From Dryomyza anilis (Eukaryota; Arthropoda; Insecta; Diptera; Dryomyzidae), in the NCBI GenBank assembly GCA_951804985.1, contig OX638133.1, forward strand, positions 30,901,963 through 30,965,962: 64,000 nt of DNA, in the 5' to 3' direction. A model generated the notes under the pieces. The model was not told where the DNA came from and did no database searches. It was given only the letters and a program-made list of their open reading frames with translations. How positions within the stretch are numbered: position 1 is the stretch's first letter; each line of letters opens with the position of its first letter. A program made the translations under genes and the position numbers. This document shows positions 36,501 to 51,500 of this stretch, piece by piece.

Positions 36501-39500
36501 CATTTAATTCGATCGGTGGGTTCCGGAATAATAAGGTTTTGAAAATCGATTTTTAAACATTTTCTTTAATTGGCCGTAACTGCTAAACGGAGCGTCCTAG
36601 AGGGTCGAAAGTAGGCGCATTTTATAGACATTTAATGCATAATTTTTCATTGTTAATTTGATATAATTCGATCGGTGGGTTCCGGAAAAATAAGGGTTTG
36701 AAAATCGAATTTTAAACATTTTCTCTAATTGGCCGTAACTCCTAAACGGAGCGTCCTAGAGGGTCGAAAGTAGGCGCATTTTATAGACATTTAATGCATA
36801 ATTTTTCATTGTTAATTTGATATAATTCGATCGGTGGGTTCCGCAAAAATAAGGTTTTGAAAATCGATTTTTAAACATTTTCTTTAATTGGCCGTAACTC
36901 CTAAACGGAGCGTCCTAGAGGGTCGAAAGTAGGCGCATTTTATAGACATTTAATGCATAATTTTTCATTGTTAATTTGATATAATTCGATCGGTGGGTTC
37001 CGGAAAAATAAGGTTTTGAAAATCGATTTTTAAACATTTTCTTTAATTGGCCGTAACTCCTAAACGGAGCGTCCTAGAGGGTCGAAATTCGATCGGTGGG
37101 TTCCGGAATAATAAGGTTTTGAAAATCGATTTTTAAACATTTTCTTTAATTGGCCGTAACTGCTAAACGGAGCGTCCTAGAGGGTCGAAAGTAGGCGCAT
37201 TTTATAGACATTTAATGCATTATTTTTCATTGTTAATTTGATATAATTCGATCGGTGGGTTCCGGAATAATAAGGTTTTGAAAATCGATTTTTAAACATT
37301 TTCTTTAATTGGCCGTAACTCCTAAACGGAGCGTCCTAGAGGGTCGAAAGTAGGCGCATTTTATAGACATTTAATGCATTATTTTTCATTGTTAATTTGA
37401 TATAATTCGATCGGTGGGTTCCGGAATAATAAGGTTTTGAAAATCGATTTTTAAACATTTTCTTTAATTGGCTGTAACTCCTAAACGGAGCGTCCTAAAG
37501 GGTCGAAAGTAGGCGCATTTTATAGACATTTAATGCATTATTTTTCATTGTTAATTTGATATAATTCGATCGGTGGGTTCCGGAATAATAAGGTTTTGAA
37601 AATCGATTTTTAAACATTTTCTTTAATTGGCTGTAACTCCTAAACGGAGCGTCCTAGAGGGTCGAAAGTAGGCGCATTTTATAGACATTTAATGCATTAT
37701 TTTTCATTGTTAATTTGATATAATTCGATCGGTGGGTTCCGGAATAATAAGGTTTTGAAAATCGATTTTTAAACATTTTCTTTAATTGGCTGTAACTCCT
37801 AAACGGAGCGTCCTAGAGGGTCGAAAGTAGGCGCATTTTATAGACATTTCGTTCGGTGGGTTCCGGAATAATAAGGTTTTGAAAATCGATTTTTAAACAT
37901 TTTCTTTAATTGGCCGTAACTCCTAAACGGAGCGTCCTAGAGGGTCGAAAGTAGGCGCATTTTATAGACATTTAATGCATTATTTTTCATTGTTAATTTG
38001 ATATAATTCGATCGGTGGGTTCCGGAATAATAAGGTTTTGAAAATCGATTTTTAAACATTTTCTTTAATTGGCCGTAACTCCTAAACGGAGCGTCCTAGA
38101 GGGTCGAAAGTAGGCGCATTTTATAGACATTTAATGCATTATTTGTCATTGTTAATTTGATATAATTCGATCGGTGGGTTCCGAAATAATAAGGTTTTGA
38201 AAATCGAGTTTTAAACATTTTCTTTAATTGGCCGTAACTCCTAAACGGAGTGTCCTAGAGGGTCGAAAGTAGGCGCATTTTATAGACATTTAATGCATTA
38301 TTTTTCATTGTTAATTTGATATAATTCGATCGGTGGGTTCCGGAATAATAAGGTTTTGAAAATCGATTTTTAAACATTTTCTTTAATTGGCTGTAACTCC
38401 TAAACGGAGCGTCCTAGAGGGTCGAAAGTAGGCGCATTTTATAGACATTTCGTTCGGTGGGTTCCGGAATAATAAGGTTTTGAAAATCGATTTTTAAACA
38501 TTTTCTTTAATTGGCCGTAACTCCTAAACGGAGCGTCCTAGAGGGTCGAAAGTAGGCGCATTTTATAGACATTTAATGCATTATTTGTCATTGTTAATTT
38601 GATATAATTCGATCGGTGGGTTCCGAAATAATAAGGTTTTGAAAATCGAGTTTTAAACATTTTCTTTAATTGGCCGTAACTCCTAAACGGAGCGTCCTAG
38701 AGGGTCGAAAGTAGGCGCATTTTATAGACATTTAATGCATTATTTTTCATTGTTAATTTGATATAATCGGTGGGTTCCGGAATAATAAGGTTTTGAAAAT
38801 CGATTTTTAAACATTTTCTTTAATTGGCCGTAACTCCTAAACGGAGCGTCCTAGAGGGTCGAAAGTAGGCGCATTTTATAGACATTTAATGCATAATTTT
38901 GCACTGTAAATTTCATTTAATTCGATCGGTGGGTTCCGGAATAATAAGGTTTTGAAAATCGATTTTTAAACATTTTCTTTAATTGGCCGTAACTGCTAAA
39001 CGGAGCGTCCTAGAGGGTCGAAAGTAGGCGCATTTTATAGACATTTAATGCATAATTTTTCATTGTTAATTTGATATAATTCGATCGGTGGGTTCCGGAA
39101 AAATAAGGGTTTGAAAATCGAATTTTAAACATTTTCTCTAATTGGCCGTAACTCCTAAACGGAGCGTCCTAGAGGGTCGAAAGTAGGCGCATTTTATAGA
39201 CATTTAATGCATAATTTTTCATTGTTAATTTGATATAATTCGATCGGTGGGTTCCGCAAAAATAAGGTTTTGAAAATCGATTTTTAAACATTTTCTTTAA
39301 TTGGCCGTAACTCCTAAACGGAGCGTCCTAGAGGGTCGAAAGTAGGCGCATTTTATAGACATTTAATGCATAATTTTTCATTGTTAATTTGATATAATTC
39401 GATCGGTGGGTTCCGGAAAAATAAGGTTTTGAAAATCGATTTTTAAACATTTTCTTTAATTGGCCGTAACTCCTAAACGGAGCGTCCTAGAGGGTCGAAA

Positions 39501-42500
39501 GTAGGCGCATTTTATAGACATTTAATGCATAATTTTTCATTGTTAATTTGATATAATTCGATCGGTGGGTTCCGGAAAAATAAGGTTTTGAAAATCGATT
39601 TTTAAACATTTTCTTTAATTGGCCGTAACTCCTAAACGGAGCGTCCTAGAGGGTCGAAAGTAGGCGCATTTTATAGACATTTAATGCATAATTTTTCATT
39701 GTTAATTTGATATAATTCGATCGGTGGGTTCCGCAAAAATAAGGTTTTGAAAATCGATTTTTAAACATTTTCTTTAATTGGCCGTAACTCCTAAACGGAG
39801 CGTCCTAGAGGGTCGAAAGTAGGCGCATTTTATAGACATTTAATGCATAATTTTTCATTGTTAATTTGATATAATTCGATCGGTGGGTTCCGGAAAAATA
39901 AGGTTTTGAAAATCGATTTTTAAACATTTTCTTTAATTGGCCGTAACTCCTAAACGGAGCGTCCTAGAGGGTCGAAAGTAGGCGCATTTTATAGACATTT
40001 AATGCATAATTTTTCATTGTTAATTTGATATAATTCGATCGGTGGGTTCCGGAAAAATAAGGGTTTGAAAATCGAATTTTAAACATTTTCTCTAATTGGC
40101 CGTAACTCCTAAACGGAGCGTCCTAGAGGGTCGAAAGTAGGCGCATTTTATCGACATTTAATGCATAATTTTTCATTGCAAATTTCATATAATTCGATCG
40201 GTGGGTTCCGGAATAATAAGGTTTTGAAAATCTTTAATTGGCCGTAACTCCTAAACGGAGCGTCCTAGAGGGTCGAAAGTAGGCGCATTTTATAGACATT
40301 TAATGCATAATTTTTCATTGTAAATTTCATATAATTCGATCGGTGGGTTCCGGAATAATAAGGTTTTGAAAATCGATTTTTAAACATTTTCTTTAATTGG
40401 CCGTAACTCCTAAACGGAGCGTCCTAGAGGGTCGAAAGTAGGCGCATTTTATAGACATTTAATGCATAATTTTTCATTGTAAATTTCATATAATTCGATC
40501 GGTGGGTTCCGGAATAATAAGGTTTTGAAAATCGATTTTTAAACATTTTCTTTAATTGGCCGTAACTCCTAAACGGAGCTTTTTATAGACATTTAATGCA
40601 TAATTTTTCATTGTTAATTTGATATAATTCGATCGGTGGGTTCCGGAAAAATAAGGTTTTGAAAATCGATTTTTAAACATTTTCTTTAATTGGCCGTAAC
40701 TCCTAAACGGAGCGTCCTAGAGGGTCGAAAGTAGGCGCATTTTATAGACATTTAATGCATAATTTTTCATTGTTAATTTGATATAATTCGATCGGTGGGT
40801 TCCGGAAAAATAAGGGTTTGAAAATCGAATTTTAAACATTTTCTTTAATTGGCCGTAACTCCTAAACGGAGCGTCCTAGAGGGTCGAAAGTAGGCGCATT
40901 TTATAGACATTTAATGCATTATTTTTCATTGTTAATTTGATATAATCGGTGGGTTCCGGAATAATAAGGTTTTGAAAATCGATTTTTAAACATTTTCTTT
41001 AATTGGCCGTAACTCCTAAACGGAGCGTCCTAGAGGGTCGAAAGTAGGCGCATTTTATAGACATTCAATGCATAATTTTTCATTGTTAATTTGATATAAT
41101 TCGATCGGTGCGTTCCGGAATAATAAGGTTTTGAAAATCGATTTTTAAACATTTTCTTTAATTGGCCGTAACTCCTAAACGGAGCTTTTTATAGACATTT
41201 AATGCATAATTTTTCATTGTTAATTTGATATAATTCGATCGGTGGGTTCCGGAAAAATAAGGGTTTGAAAATCGAATTTTAAACATTTTCTCTAATTGGC
41301 CGTAACTCCTAAACGGAGCGTCCTAGAGGGTCGAAAGTAGGCGCATTTTATAGACATTTAATGCATAATTTTTCATCGGTCGGTGGGTTCCGGAATAATA
41401 AGGTTTTGAAAATCGATTTTTAAACATTTTCTTTAATTGGCCGTAACTCCTAAACGGAGCGTCCTAGAGGGTCGAAAGTAGGCGCATTTTATAGACATTT
41501 AATGCATAATTTTGCACTGTAAATTTCATTTAATTCGATCGGTGGGTTCCGGAATAATAAGGTTTTGAAAATCGATTTTTAAACATTTTCTTTAATTGGC
41601 CGTAACTGCTAAACGGAGCGTCCTAGAGGGTCGAAAGTAGGCGCATTTTATAGACATTTAATGCATTATTTTTCATTGTTAATTTGATATAATTCGATCG
41701 GTGGGTTCCGGAATAATAAGGTTTTGAAAATCGATTTTTAAACATTTTCTTTAATTGGCCGTAACTCCTAAACGGAGCGTCCTAGAGGGTCGAAAGTAGG
41801 CGCATTTTATAGACATTTAATGCATTATTTTTCATTGTTAATTTGATATAATTCGATCGGTGGGTTCCGGAATAATAAGGTTTTGAAAATCGATTTTTAA
41901 ACATTTTCTTTAATTGGCTGTAACTCCTAAACGGAGCGTCCTAAAGGGTCGAAAGTAGGCGCATTTTATAGACATTTAATGCATTATTTTTCATTGTTAA
42001 TTTGATATAATTCGATCGGTGGGTTCCGGAATAATAAGGTTTTGAAAATCGATTTTTAAACATTTTCTTTAATTGGCTGTAACTCCTAAACGGAGCGTCC
42101 TAGAGGGTCGAAAGTAGGCGCATTTTATAGACATTTAATGCATTATTTTTCATTGTTAATTTGATATAATTCGATCGGTGGATTCCGGAATAATAAGGTT
42201 TTGAAAATCGATTTTTAAACATTTTCTTTAATTGGCTGTAACTCCTAAACGGAGCGTCCTAGAGGGTCGAAAGTAGGCGCATTTTATAGACATTTAATGC
42301 ATTATTTTTCATTGTTAATTTGATATAATTCGATCGGTGGGTTCCGGAATAATAAGGTTTTGAAAATCGATTTTTAAACATTTTCTTTAATTGGCCGTAA
42401 CTCCTAAACGGAGCGTCCTAGAGGGTCGAAAGTAGGCGCATTTTATAGACATTTAATGCATTATTTGTCATTGTTAATTTGATATAATTCGATCGGTGGG

Positions 42501-45500
42501 TTCCGAAATAATAAGGTTTTGAAAATCGAGTTTTAAACATTTTCTTTAATTGGCCGTAACTCCTAAACGGAGCGTCCTAGAGGGTCGAAAGTAGGCGCAT
42601 TTTATAGACATTTAATGCATTATTTTTCATTGTTAATTTGATATAATTCGATCGGTGGGTTCCGGAATAATAAGGTTTTGAAAATCGATTTTTAAACATT
42701 TTCTTTAATTGGCCGTAACTCCTAAACGGAGCGTCCTAGAGGGTCGAAAGTAGGCGCATTTTATAGACATTTAATGCATTATTTTTCATTGTTAATTTGA
42801 TATAATTCGATCGGTGGGTTCCGGAATAATAAGGTTTTGAAAATCGATTTTTAAACATTTTCTTTAATTGGCCGTAACTCCTAAACGGAGCGTCCTAGAG
42901 GGTCGAAAGTAGGCGCATTTTATAGACATTTAATGCATTATTTGTCATTGTTAATTTGATATAATTCGATCGGTGGGTTCCGAAATAATAAGGTTTTGAA
43001 AATCGAGTTTTAAACATTTTCTTTAATTGGCCGTAACTCCTAAACGGAGCGTCCTAGAGGGTCGAAAGTAGGCGCATTTTATAGACATTTAATGCATAAT
43101 TTTGCACTGTAAATTTCATTTAATTCGATCGGTGGGTTCCGGAATAATAAGGTTTTGAAAATCGATTTTTAAACATTTTCTTTAATTGGCCGTAACTGCT
43201 AAACGGAGCGTCCTAGAGGGTCGAAAGTAGGCGCATTTTATAGACATTTAATGCATAATTTTTCATTGTTAATTTGATATAATTCGATCGGTGGGTTCCG
43301 GAAAAATAAGGGTTTGAAAATCGAATTTTAAACATTTTCTCTAATTGGCCGTAACTCCTAAACGGAGCGTCCTAGAGGGTCGAAAGTAGGCGCATTTTAT
43401 AGACATTTAATGCATAATTTTTCATTGTTAATTTGATATAATTCGATCGGTGGGTTCCGCAAAAATAAGGTTTTGAAAATCGATTTTTAAACATTTTCTT
43501 TAATTGGCCGTAACTCCTAAACGGAGCGTCCTAGAGGGTCGAAAGTAGGCGCATTTTATAGACATTTAATGCATAATTTTTCATTGTTAATTTGATATAA
43601 TTCGATCGGTGGGTTCCGGAAAAATAAGGTTTTGAAAATCGATTTTTAAACATTTTCTTTAATTGGCCGTAACTCCTAAACGGAGCGTCCTAGAGGGTCG
43701 AAAGTAGGCGCATTTTATAGACATTTAATGCATAATTTTTCATTGTTAATTTGATATAATTCGATCGGTGGGTTCCGGAAAAATAAGGGTTTGAAAATCG
43801 ATTTTTAAACATTTTCTTTAATTGGCCGTAACTCCTAAACGGAGCGTCCTAGAGGGTCGAAAGTAGGCGCATTTTATAGACATTTAATGCATAATTTTTC
43901 ATTGTTAATTTGATATAATTCGATCGGTGGGTTCCGGAAAAATAAGGGTTTGAAAATCGAATTTTAAACATTTTCTCTAATTGGCCGTAACTCCTAAACG
44001 GAGCGTCCTAGAGGGTCGAAAGTAGGCGCATTTTATAGACATTTAATGCATAATTTTTCATCGGTCGGTGGGTTCCGGAATAATAAGGTTTTGAAAATCG
44101 ATTTTTAAACATTTTCTTTAATTGGCCGTAACTCCTAAACGGAGCGTCCTAGAGGGTCGAAAGTAGGCGCATTTTATCGACATTTAATGCATAATTTTTC
44201 ATTGTTAATTTGATATAATTCGATTGGTGGGTTCCGCAAAAATAAGGTTTTGAAAATCGATTTTTAAACATTTTCTTTAATTGGCCGTAACTCCTAAACG
44301 GAGCGTCCTAGAGGGTCGAAAGTAGGCGCATTTTATAGACATTTAATGCATAATTTTTCATTGTTAATTTGATATAATTCGATCGGTGGGTTCCGGAAAA
44401 ATAAGGGTTTGAAAATCGAATTTTAAACATTTTCTCTAATTGGCCGTAACTCCTAAACGGAGCGTCCTAGAGGGTCGAAAGTAGGCGCATTTTATAGACA
44501 TTTAATGCATAATTTTTCATCGGTCGGTGGGTTCCGGAATAATAAGGTTTTGAAAATCGATTTTTAAACATTTTCTTTAATTGGCCGTAACTCCTAAACG
44601 GAGCGTCCTAGAGGGTCGAAAGTAGGCGCATTTTATCGACATTTAATGCATAATTTTTCATTGTTAATTTGATATAATTCGATTGGTGGGTTCCGCAAAA
44701 ATAAGGTTTTGAAAATCGATTTTTAAACATTTTCTTTAATTGGCCGTAACTCCTAAACGGAGCTTTTTATAGACATTTAATGCATAATTTTTCATTGTTA
44801 ATTTGATATAATTCGATCGGTGGGTTCCGGAAAAATAAGGGTTTGAAAATCGAATTTTAAACATTTTCTCTAATTGGCCGTAACTCCTAAACGGAGCGTC
44901 CTAGAGGGTCGAAAGTAGGCGCATTTTATAGACATTTAATGCATAATTTTTCATCGGTCGGTGGGTTCCGGAATAATAAGGTTTTGAAAATCGATTTTTA
45001 AACATTTTCTTTAATTGGCCGTAACTCCTAAACGGAGCGTCCTAGAGGGTCGAAAGTAGGCGCATTTTATCGACATTTAATGCATAATTTTTCATTGTTA
45101 ATTTGATATAATTCGATTGGTGGGTTCCGCAAAAATAAGGTTTTGAAAATCGATTTTTAAACATTTTCTTTAATTGGCCGTAACTCCTAAACGGAGCGTC
45201 CTAGAGGGTCGAAAGTAGGCGCATTTTATAGACATTTAATGCATAATTTTTCATTGTTAATTTGATATAATTCGATCGGTGGGTTCCGGAAAAATAAGGG
45301 TTTGAAAATCGAATTTTAAACATTTTCTTTAATTGGCCGTAACTCCTAAACGGAGCGTCCTAGAGTTTCGAAAGTAGGCGCATTTTATAGACATTTAATG
45401 CATTATTTTTCATTGTTAATTTGATATAATTCGATATAAAACTCCTAAACGGAGCGTCCTAGAGGGTCGAAAGTAGGCGCATTTTATAGACATTTAATGC

Positions 45501-48500
45501 ATTATTTTTCATTGTTAATTTGATATAATCGGTGGGTTCCGGAATAATAAGGTTTTGAAAATCGATTTTTAAACATTTTCTTTAATTGGCCGTAACTCCT
45601 AAACGGAGCGTCCTAGAGGGTCGAAAGTAGGCGCATTTTATAGACATTTAATGCATAATTTTGCACTGTAAATTTCATTTAATTCGATCGGTGGGTTCCG
45701 GAATAATAAGGTTTTGAAAATCGATTTTTAAACATTTTCTTTAATTGGCCGTAACTCCTAAACGGAGCGTCCTAGAGGGTCGAAAGTAGGCGCATTTTAT
45801 AGACATTCAATGCATAATTTTTCATTGTTAATTTGATATAATTCGATCGGTGCGTTCCGGAATAATAAGGTTTTGAAAATCGATTTTTAAACATTTTCTT
45901 TAATTGGCCGTAACTCCTAAACGGAGCTTTTTATAGACATTTAATGCATAATTTTTCATTGTTAATTTGATATATTTCGATCGGTGGGTTCCGGAAAAAT
46001 AAGGTTTTGAAAATCGATTTTTAAACATTTTCTTTAATTGGCCGTAACTCCTAAACGGAGCGTCCTAGAGGGTCGAAAGTAGGCGCATTTTATAGACATT
46101 TAATGCATAATTTTTCATTGTTAATTTGATATAATTCGATCCGTGGGTTCCGGAAAAATAAGGGTTTGAAAATCGAATTTTAAACATTTTCTTTAATTGG
46201 CCGTAACTCCTAAACGGAGCGTCCTAGAGGGTCGAAAGTAGGCGCATTTTATAGACATTTAATGCATTATTTTTCATTGTTAATTTGATATAATTCGATC
46301 GGTGGGTTCCGAAATAATAAGGTTTTGAAAATCGAGTTTTAAACATTTTCTTTAATTGGCCGTAACTCCTAAACGGAGCGTCCTAGAGGGTCGAAAGTAG
46401 GCGCATTTTATAGACATTTAATGCATTATTTTTCATTGTTAATTTGATATAATCGGTGGGTTCCGGAATAATAAGGTTTTGAAAATCGAATTTTAAACAT
46501 TTTCTCTAATTGGCCGTAACTCCTAAACGGAGCGTCCTAGAGGGTCGAAAGTAGGCGCATTTTATAGACATTTAATGCATAATTTTTCATTGTTAATTTG
46601 ATATAATTCGATCGGTGGGTTCCGCAAAAATAAGGTTTTGAAAATCGATTTTTAAACATTTTCTTTAATTGGCCGTAACTCCTAAACGGAGCGTCCTAGA
46701 GGGTCGAAAGTAGGCGCATTTTATAGACATTTAATGCATAATTTTTCATTGTTAATTTGATATAATTCGATCGGTGGGTTCCGGAAAAATAAGGGTTTGA
46801 AAATCGAATTTTAAACATTTTCTCTAATTGGCCGTAACTCCTAAACGGAGCGTCCTAGAGGGTCGAAAGTAGGAGCATTTTATCGACATTTAATGCATAA
46901 TTTTTCATTGCAAATTTCATATAATTCGATCGGTGGGTTCCGGAATAATAAGGTTTTGAAAATCTTTAATTGGCCGTAACTCCTAAACGGAGCGTCCTAG
47001 AGGGTCGAAAGTAGGCGCATTTTATAGACATTTAATGCATAATTTTTCATTGTTAATTTGATATAATTCGATCGGTGGGTTCCGGAAAAATAAGGTTTTG
47101 AAAATCGATTTTTAAACATTTTCTTTAATTGGCCGTAACTCCTAAACGGAGCGTCCTAGAGGGTCGAAAGTAGGCGCATTTTATAGACATTTAATGCATA
47201 ATTTTTCATTGTTAATTTGATATAATTCGATCGGTGGGTTCCGGAAAAATAAGGGTTTGAAAATCGAATTTTAAACATTTTCTTTAATTGGCCGTAACTC
47301 CTAAACGGAGCGTCCTAGAGGGTCGAAAGTAGGCGCATTTTATAGACATTTAATGCATTATTTTTCATTGTTAATTTGATATAATCGGTGGGTTCCGGAA
47401 TAATAAGGTTTTGAAAATCGATTTTTAAACATTTTCTTTAATTGGCCGTAACTCCTAAACGGAGCGTCCTAGAGGGTCGAAAGTAGCCGCATTTTATAGA
47501 CATTCAATGCATAATTTTTCATTGTTAATTTGATATAATTCGATCGGTGCGTTCCGGAATAATAAGGTTTTGAAAATCGATTTTTAAACATTTTCTTTAA
47601 TTGGCCGTAACTCCTAAACGGAGCTTTTTATAGACATTTAATGCATAATTTTTCATTGTTAATTTGATATAATTCGATCGGTGGGTTCCGGAAAAATAAG
47701 GGTTTGAAAATCGAATTTTAAACATTTTCTCTAATTGGCCGTAACTCCTAAACGGAGCGTCCTAGAGGGTCGAAAGTAGGCGCATTTTATAGACATTTAA
47801 TGCATAATTTTTCATCGGTCGGTGGGTTCCGGAATAATAAGGTTTTGAAAATCGATTTTTAAACATTTTCTTTAATTGGCCGTAACTCCTAAACGGAGCG
47901 TCCTAGAGGGTCGAAAGTAGGCGCATTTTATCGACATTTAATGCATAATTTTTCATTGTTAATTTGATATAATTCGATTGGTGGGTTCCGCAAAAATAAG
48001 GTTTTGAAAATCGATTTTTAAACATTTTCTTTAATTGGCCGTAACTCCTAAACGGAGCGTCCTAGAGGGTCGAAAGTAGGCGCATTTTATAGACATTTAA
48101 TGCATAATTTTTCATTGTTAATTTGATATAATTCGATCGGTGGGTTCCGGAAAAATAAGGGTTTGAAAATCGAATTTTAAACATTTTCTTTAATTGGCCG
48201 TAACTCCTAAACGGAGCGTCCTAGAGGGTCGAAAGTAGGCGCATTTTATAGACATTTAATGCATTATTTTTCATTGTTAATTTGATATAATTCGATATAA
48301 AACTCCTAAACGGAGCGTCCTAGAGGGTCGAAAGTAGGCGCATTTTATAGACATTTAATGCATTATTTTTCATTGTTAATTTGATATAATCGGTGGGTTC
48401 CGGAATAATAAGGTTTTGAAAATCGATTTTTAAACATTTTCTTTAATTGGCCGTAACTCCTAAACGGAGCGTCCTAGAGGGTCGAAAGTAGGCGCATTTT

Positions 48501-48530
48501 ATAGACATTTAATGCATAATTTTGCACTGT
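33596..48530 (+). repeat. L-dominated satellite with multi-kilobase block repeats
   Basis: Most units are L with TTGTTAATTTGATATAA, and many have TTAATGCATTATTTTTC in place of AATGCATAATTTTTC. A composite block occurs three times, at about 33,757-34,740, 44,760-45,745 and 47,621-48,530. Its markers (the 25-bp core deletion, the TTCATCGGTCGG unit, the CGATATAAAACTCC junction, then TTGCACTGTAAATTTC) fall at 33,949/34,429/34,658, 44,952/45,432/45,661 and 47,813/48,293/48,522. The offsets are exactly 11,003 and 2,861. A second block (CTAAAGGGTCG marker at 34,928, 37,495 and 41,941) is also present in three copies. Shorter 154-bp units (GATATAATCGGTGGG) explain odd spacings. Confidence 0.85.
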
Positions 48531-51500
48531 AAATTTCATTTAATTCGATCGGTGGGTTCCGGAATAATAAGGTTTTGAAAATCGATTTTTAAACATTTTC
48601 TTTAATTGGCCGTAACTCCTAAACGGAGCGTCCTAGAGGGTCGAAAGTAGGCGCATTTTATAGACATTTAATGCATTATTTTTCATTGTTAATTTGATAT
48701 AATTCGATCGGTGGGTTCCGGAATAATAAGGTTTTGAAAATCGATTTTTAAACATTTTCTTTAATTGGCCGTAACTCCTAAACGGAGCGTCCTAGAGGGT
48801 CGAAAGTAGGCGCATTTTATAGACATTTAATGCATTATTTGTCATTGTTAATTTGATATAATTCGATCGGTGGGTTCCGAAATAATAAGGTTTTGAAAAT
48901 CGAGTTTTAAACATTTTCTTTAATTGGCCGTAACTCCTAAACAGAGCGTCCTAGAGGGTCGAAAGTAGGCGCATTTTATAGACATTTCGTTCGGTGGGTT
49001 CCGGAATAATAAGGTTTTGAAAATCGATTTTTAAACATTTTCTTTAATTGGCTGTAACTCCTAAACGGAGCGTCCTAGAGGGTCGAAAGTAGGCGCATTT
49101 TATAGACATTTCGTTCGGTGGGTTCCGGAATAATAAGGTTTTGAAAATCGATTTTTAAACATTTTCTTTAATTGGCCGTAACTCCTAAACGGAGCGTCCT
49201 AGAGGGTCGAAAGTAGGCGCATTTTATAGACATTTAATGCATTATTTTTCATTGTTAATTTGATATAATTCGATCGGTGGGTTCCGGAATAATAAGGTTT
49301 TGAAAATCGATTTTTAAACATTTTCTTTAATTGGCCGTAACTCCTAAACGGAGCGTCCTAGAGGGTCGAAAGTAGGCGCATTTTATAGACATTTAATGCA
49401 TTATTTTTCATTGTTAATTTGATATAATCGGTGGGTTCCGGAATAATAAGGTTTTGAAAATCGATTTTTAAACATTTTCTTTAATTGGCTGTAACTCCTA
49501 AACGGAGCGTCCTAGAGGGTCGAAAGTAGGCGCATTTTATAGACATTTCGTTCGGTGGGTTCCGGAATAATAAGGTTTTGAAAATCGATTTTTAAACATT
49601 TTCTTTAATTGGCCGTAACTCCTAAACGGAGCGTCCTAGAGGGTCGAAAGTAGGCGCATTTTATAGACATTTAATGCATTATTTTTCATTGTTAATTTGA
49701 TATAATCGGTGGGTTCCGGAATAATAAGGTTTTGAAAATCGATTTTTAAACATTTTCTTTAATTGGCCGTAACTCCTAAACGGAGCGTCCTAGAGGGTCG
49801 AAAGTAGGCGCATTTTATAGACATTTAATGCATAATTTTTCACTGTAAATTTCATATAATTCGATCGGTGGGTTCCGGAATAATAAGGTTTTGAAAATCG
49901 ATTTTTAAACATTTTCTTTAATTGGCCGTAACTCCTAAACGGAGCGTCCTAGAGGGTCGAAAGTAGGCGCATTTTATAGACATTTCGTTCGGTGGGTTCC
50001 GGAATAATAAGGTTTTTAAAATCGATTTTTAAACATTTTCTTTAATTGGCCGTAACTCCTAAACGGAGCGTCCTAGAGGGTCGAAAGTAGGCGCATTTTA
50101 TAGACATTTAATGCATAATTTTTCATTGTTAATTTGATATAATTCGATCGGTGGGTTCCGGAAAAATAAGGGTTTGAAAATCGAATTTTAAACATTTTCT
50201 CTAATTGGCCGTAACTCCTAAACGGAGCGTCCTAGAGGGTCGAAAGTAGGCGCATTTTATAGACATTTAATGCATTATTTTTCATTGTTAATTTGATATA
50301 ATTCGATCGGTGGGTTCCGGAATAATAAGGTTTTGAAAATCGATTTTTAAACATTTTCTTTAATTGGCCGTAACTCCTAAACGGAGCGTCCTAGAGGGTC
50401 GAAAGTAGGCGCATTTTATAGACATTTAATGCATTATTTTTCATTGTTAATTTGATATAATTCGATCGGTGGGTTCCGGAATAATAAGGTTTTGAAAATC
50501 GATTTTTAAACATTTTCTTTAATTGGCCGTAACTGCTAAACGGAGCGTCCTAGAGGGTCGAAAGTAGGCGCATTTTATAGACATTTAATGCATAATTTTT
50601 CACTGTAAATTTCATATAATTCGATCGGTGGGTTCCGGAATAATAAGGTTTTGAAAATCGATTTTTAAACATTTTCTTTAATTGGCCGTAACTCCTAAAC
50701 GGAGCGTCCTAGAGGGTCGAAAGTAGGCGCATTTTATAGACATTTAATGCATAATTTTTCATTGTTAATTTGATATAATTCGATCGGTGGGTTCCGGAAT
50801 AATAAGGTTTTGAAAATCGAGTTTTAAACATTTTCTTTAATTGGCCGTAACTCCTAAACGGAGCGTCCTAGAGGGTCGAAAGTAGGCGCATTTTATAGAC
50901 ATTTAATGCATTATTTTTCATTGTTAATTTGATATAATTCGATCGGTGGGTTCCGGAATAATAAGGTTTTGAAAATCGATTTTTAAACATTTTCTTTAAT
51001 TGGCCGTAACTTCTAAACGGAGCGTCCTAGAGGGTCGAAAGTAGGCGCATTTTATAGACATTTAATGCATTATTTTTCATTGTTAATTTGATATAATTCG
51101 ATCGGTGGGTTCCGGAATAATAAGGTTTTGAAAATCGATTTTTAAACATTTTCTTTAATTGGCTGTAACTCCTAAACGGAGCGTCCTAGAGGGTCGAAAG
51201 TAGGCGCATTTTATAGACATTTAATGCATTATTTTTCATTGTTAATTTGATATAATTCGATCGGTGGGTTCCGGAATAATAAGGTTTTGAAAATCGATTT
51301 TTAAACATTTTCTTTAATTGGCCGTAACTTCTAAACGGAGCGTCCTAGAGGGTCGAAAGTAGGCGCATTTTATAGACATTTAATGCATTATTTTTCATTG
51401 TTAATTTGATATAATTCGATCGGTGGGTTCCGGAATAATAAGGTTTTGAAAATCGATTTTTAAACATTTTCTTTAATTGGCCGTAACTCCTAAACGGAGC

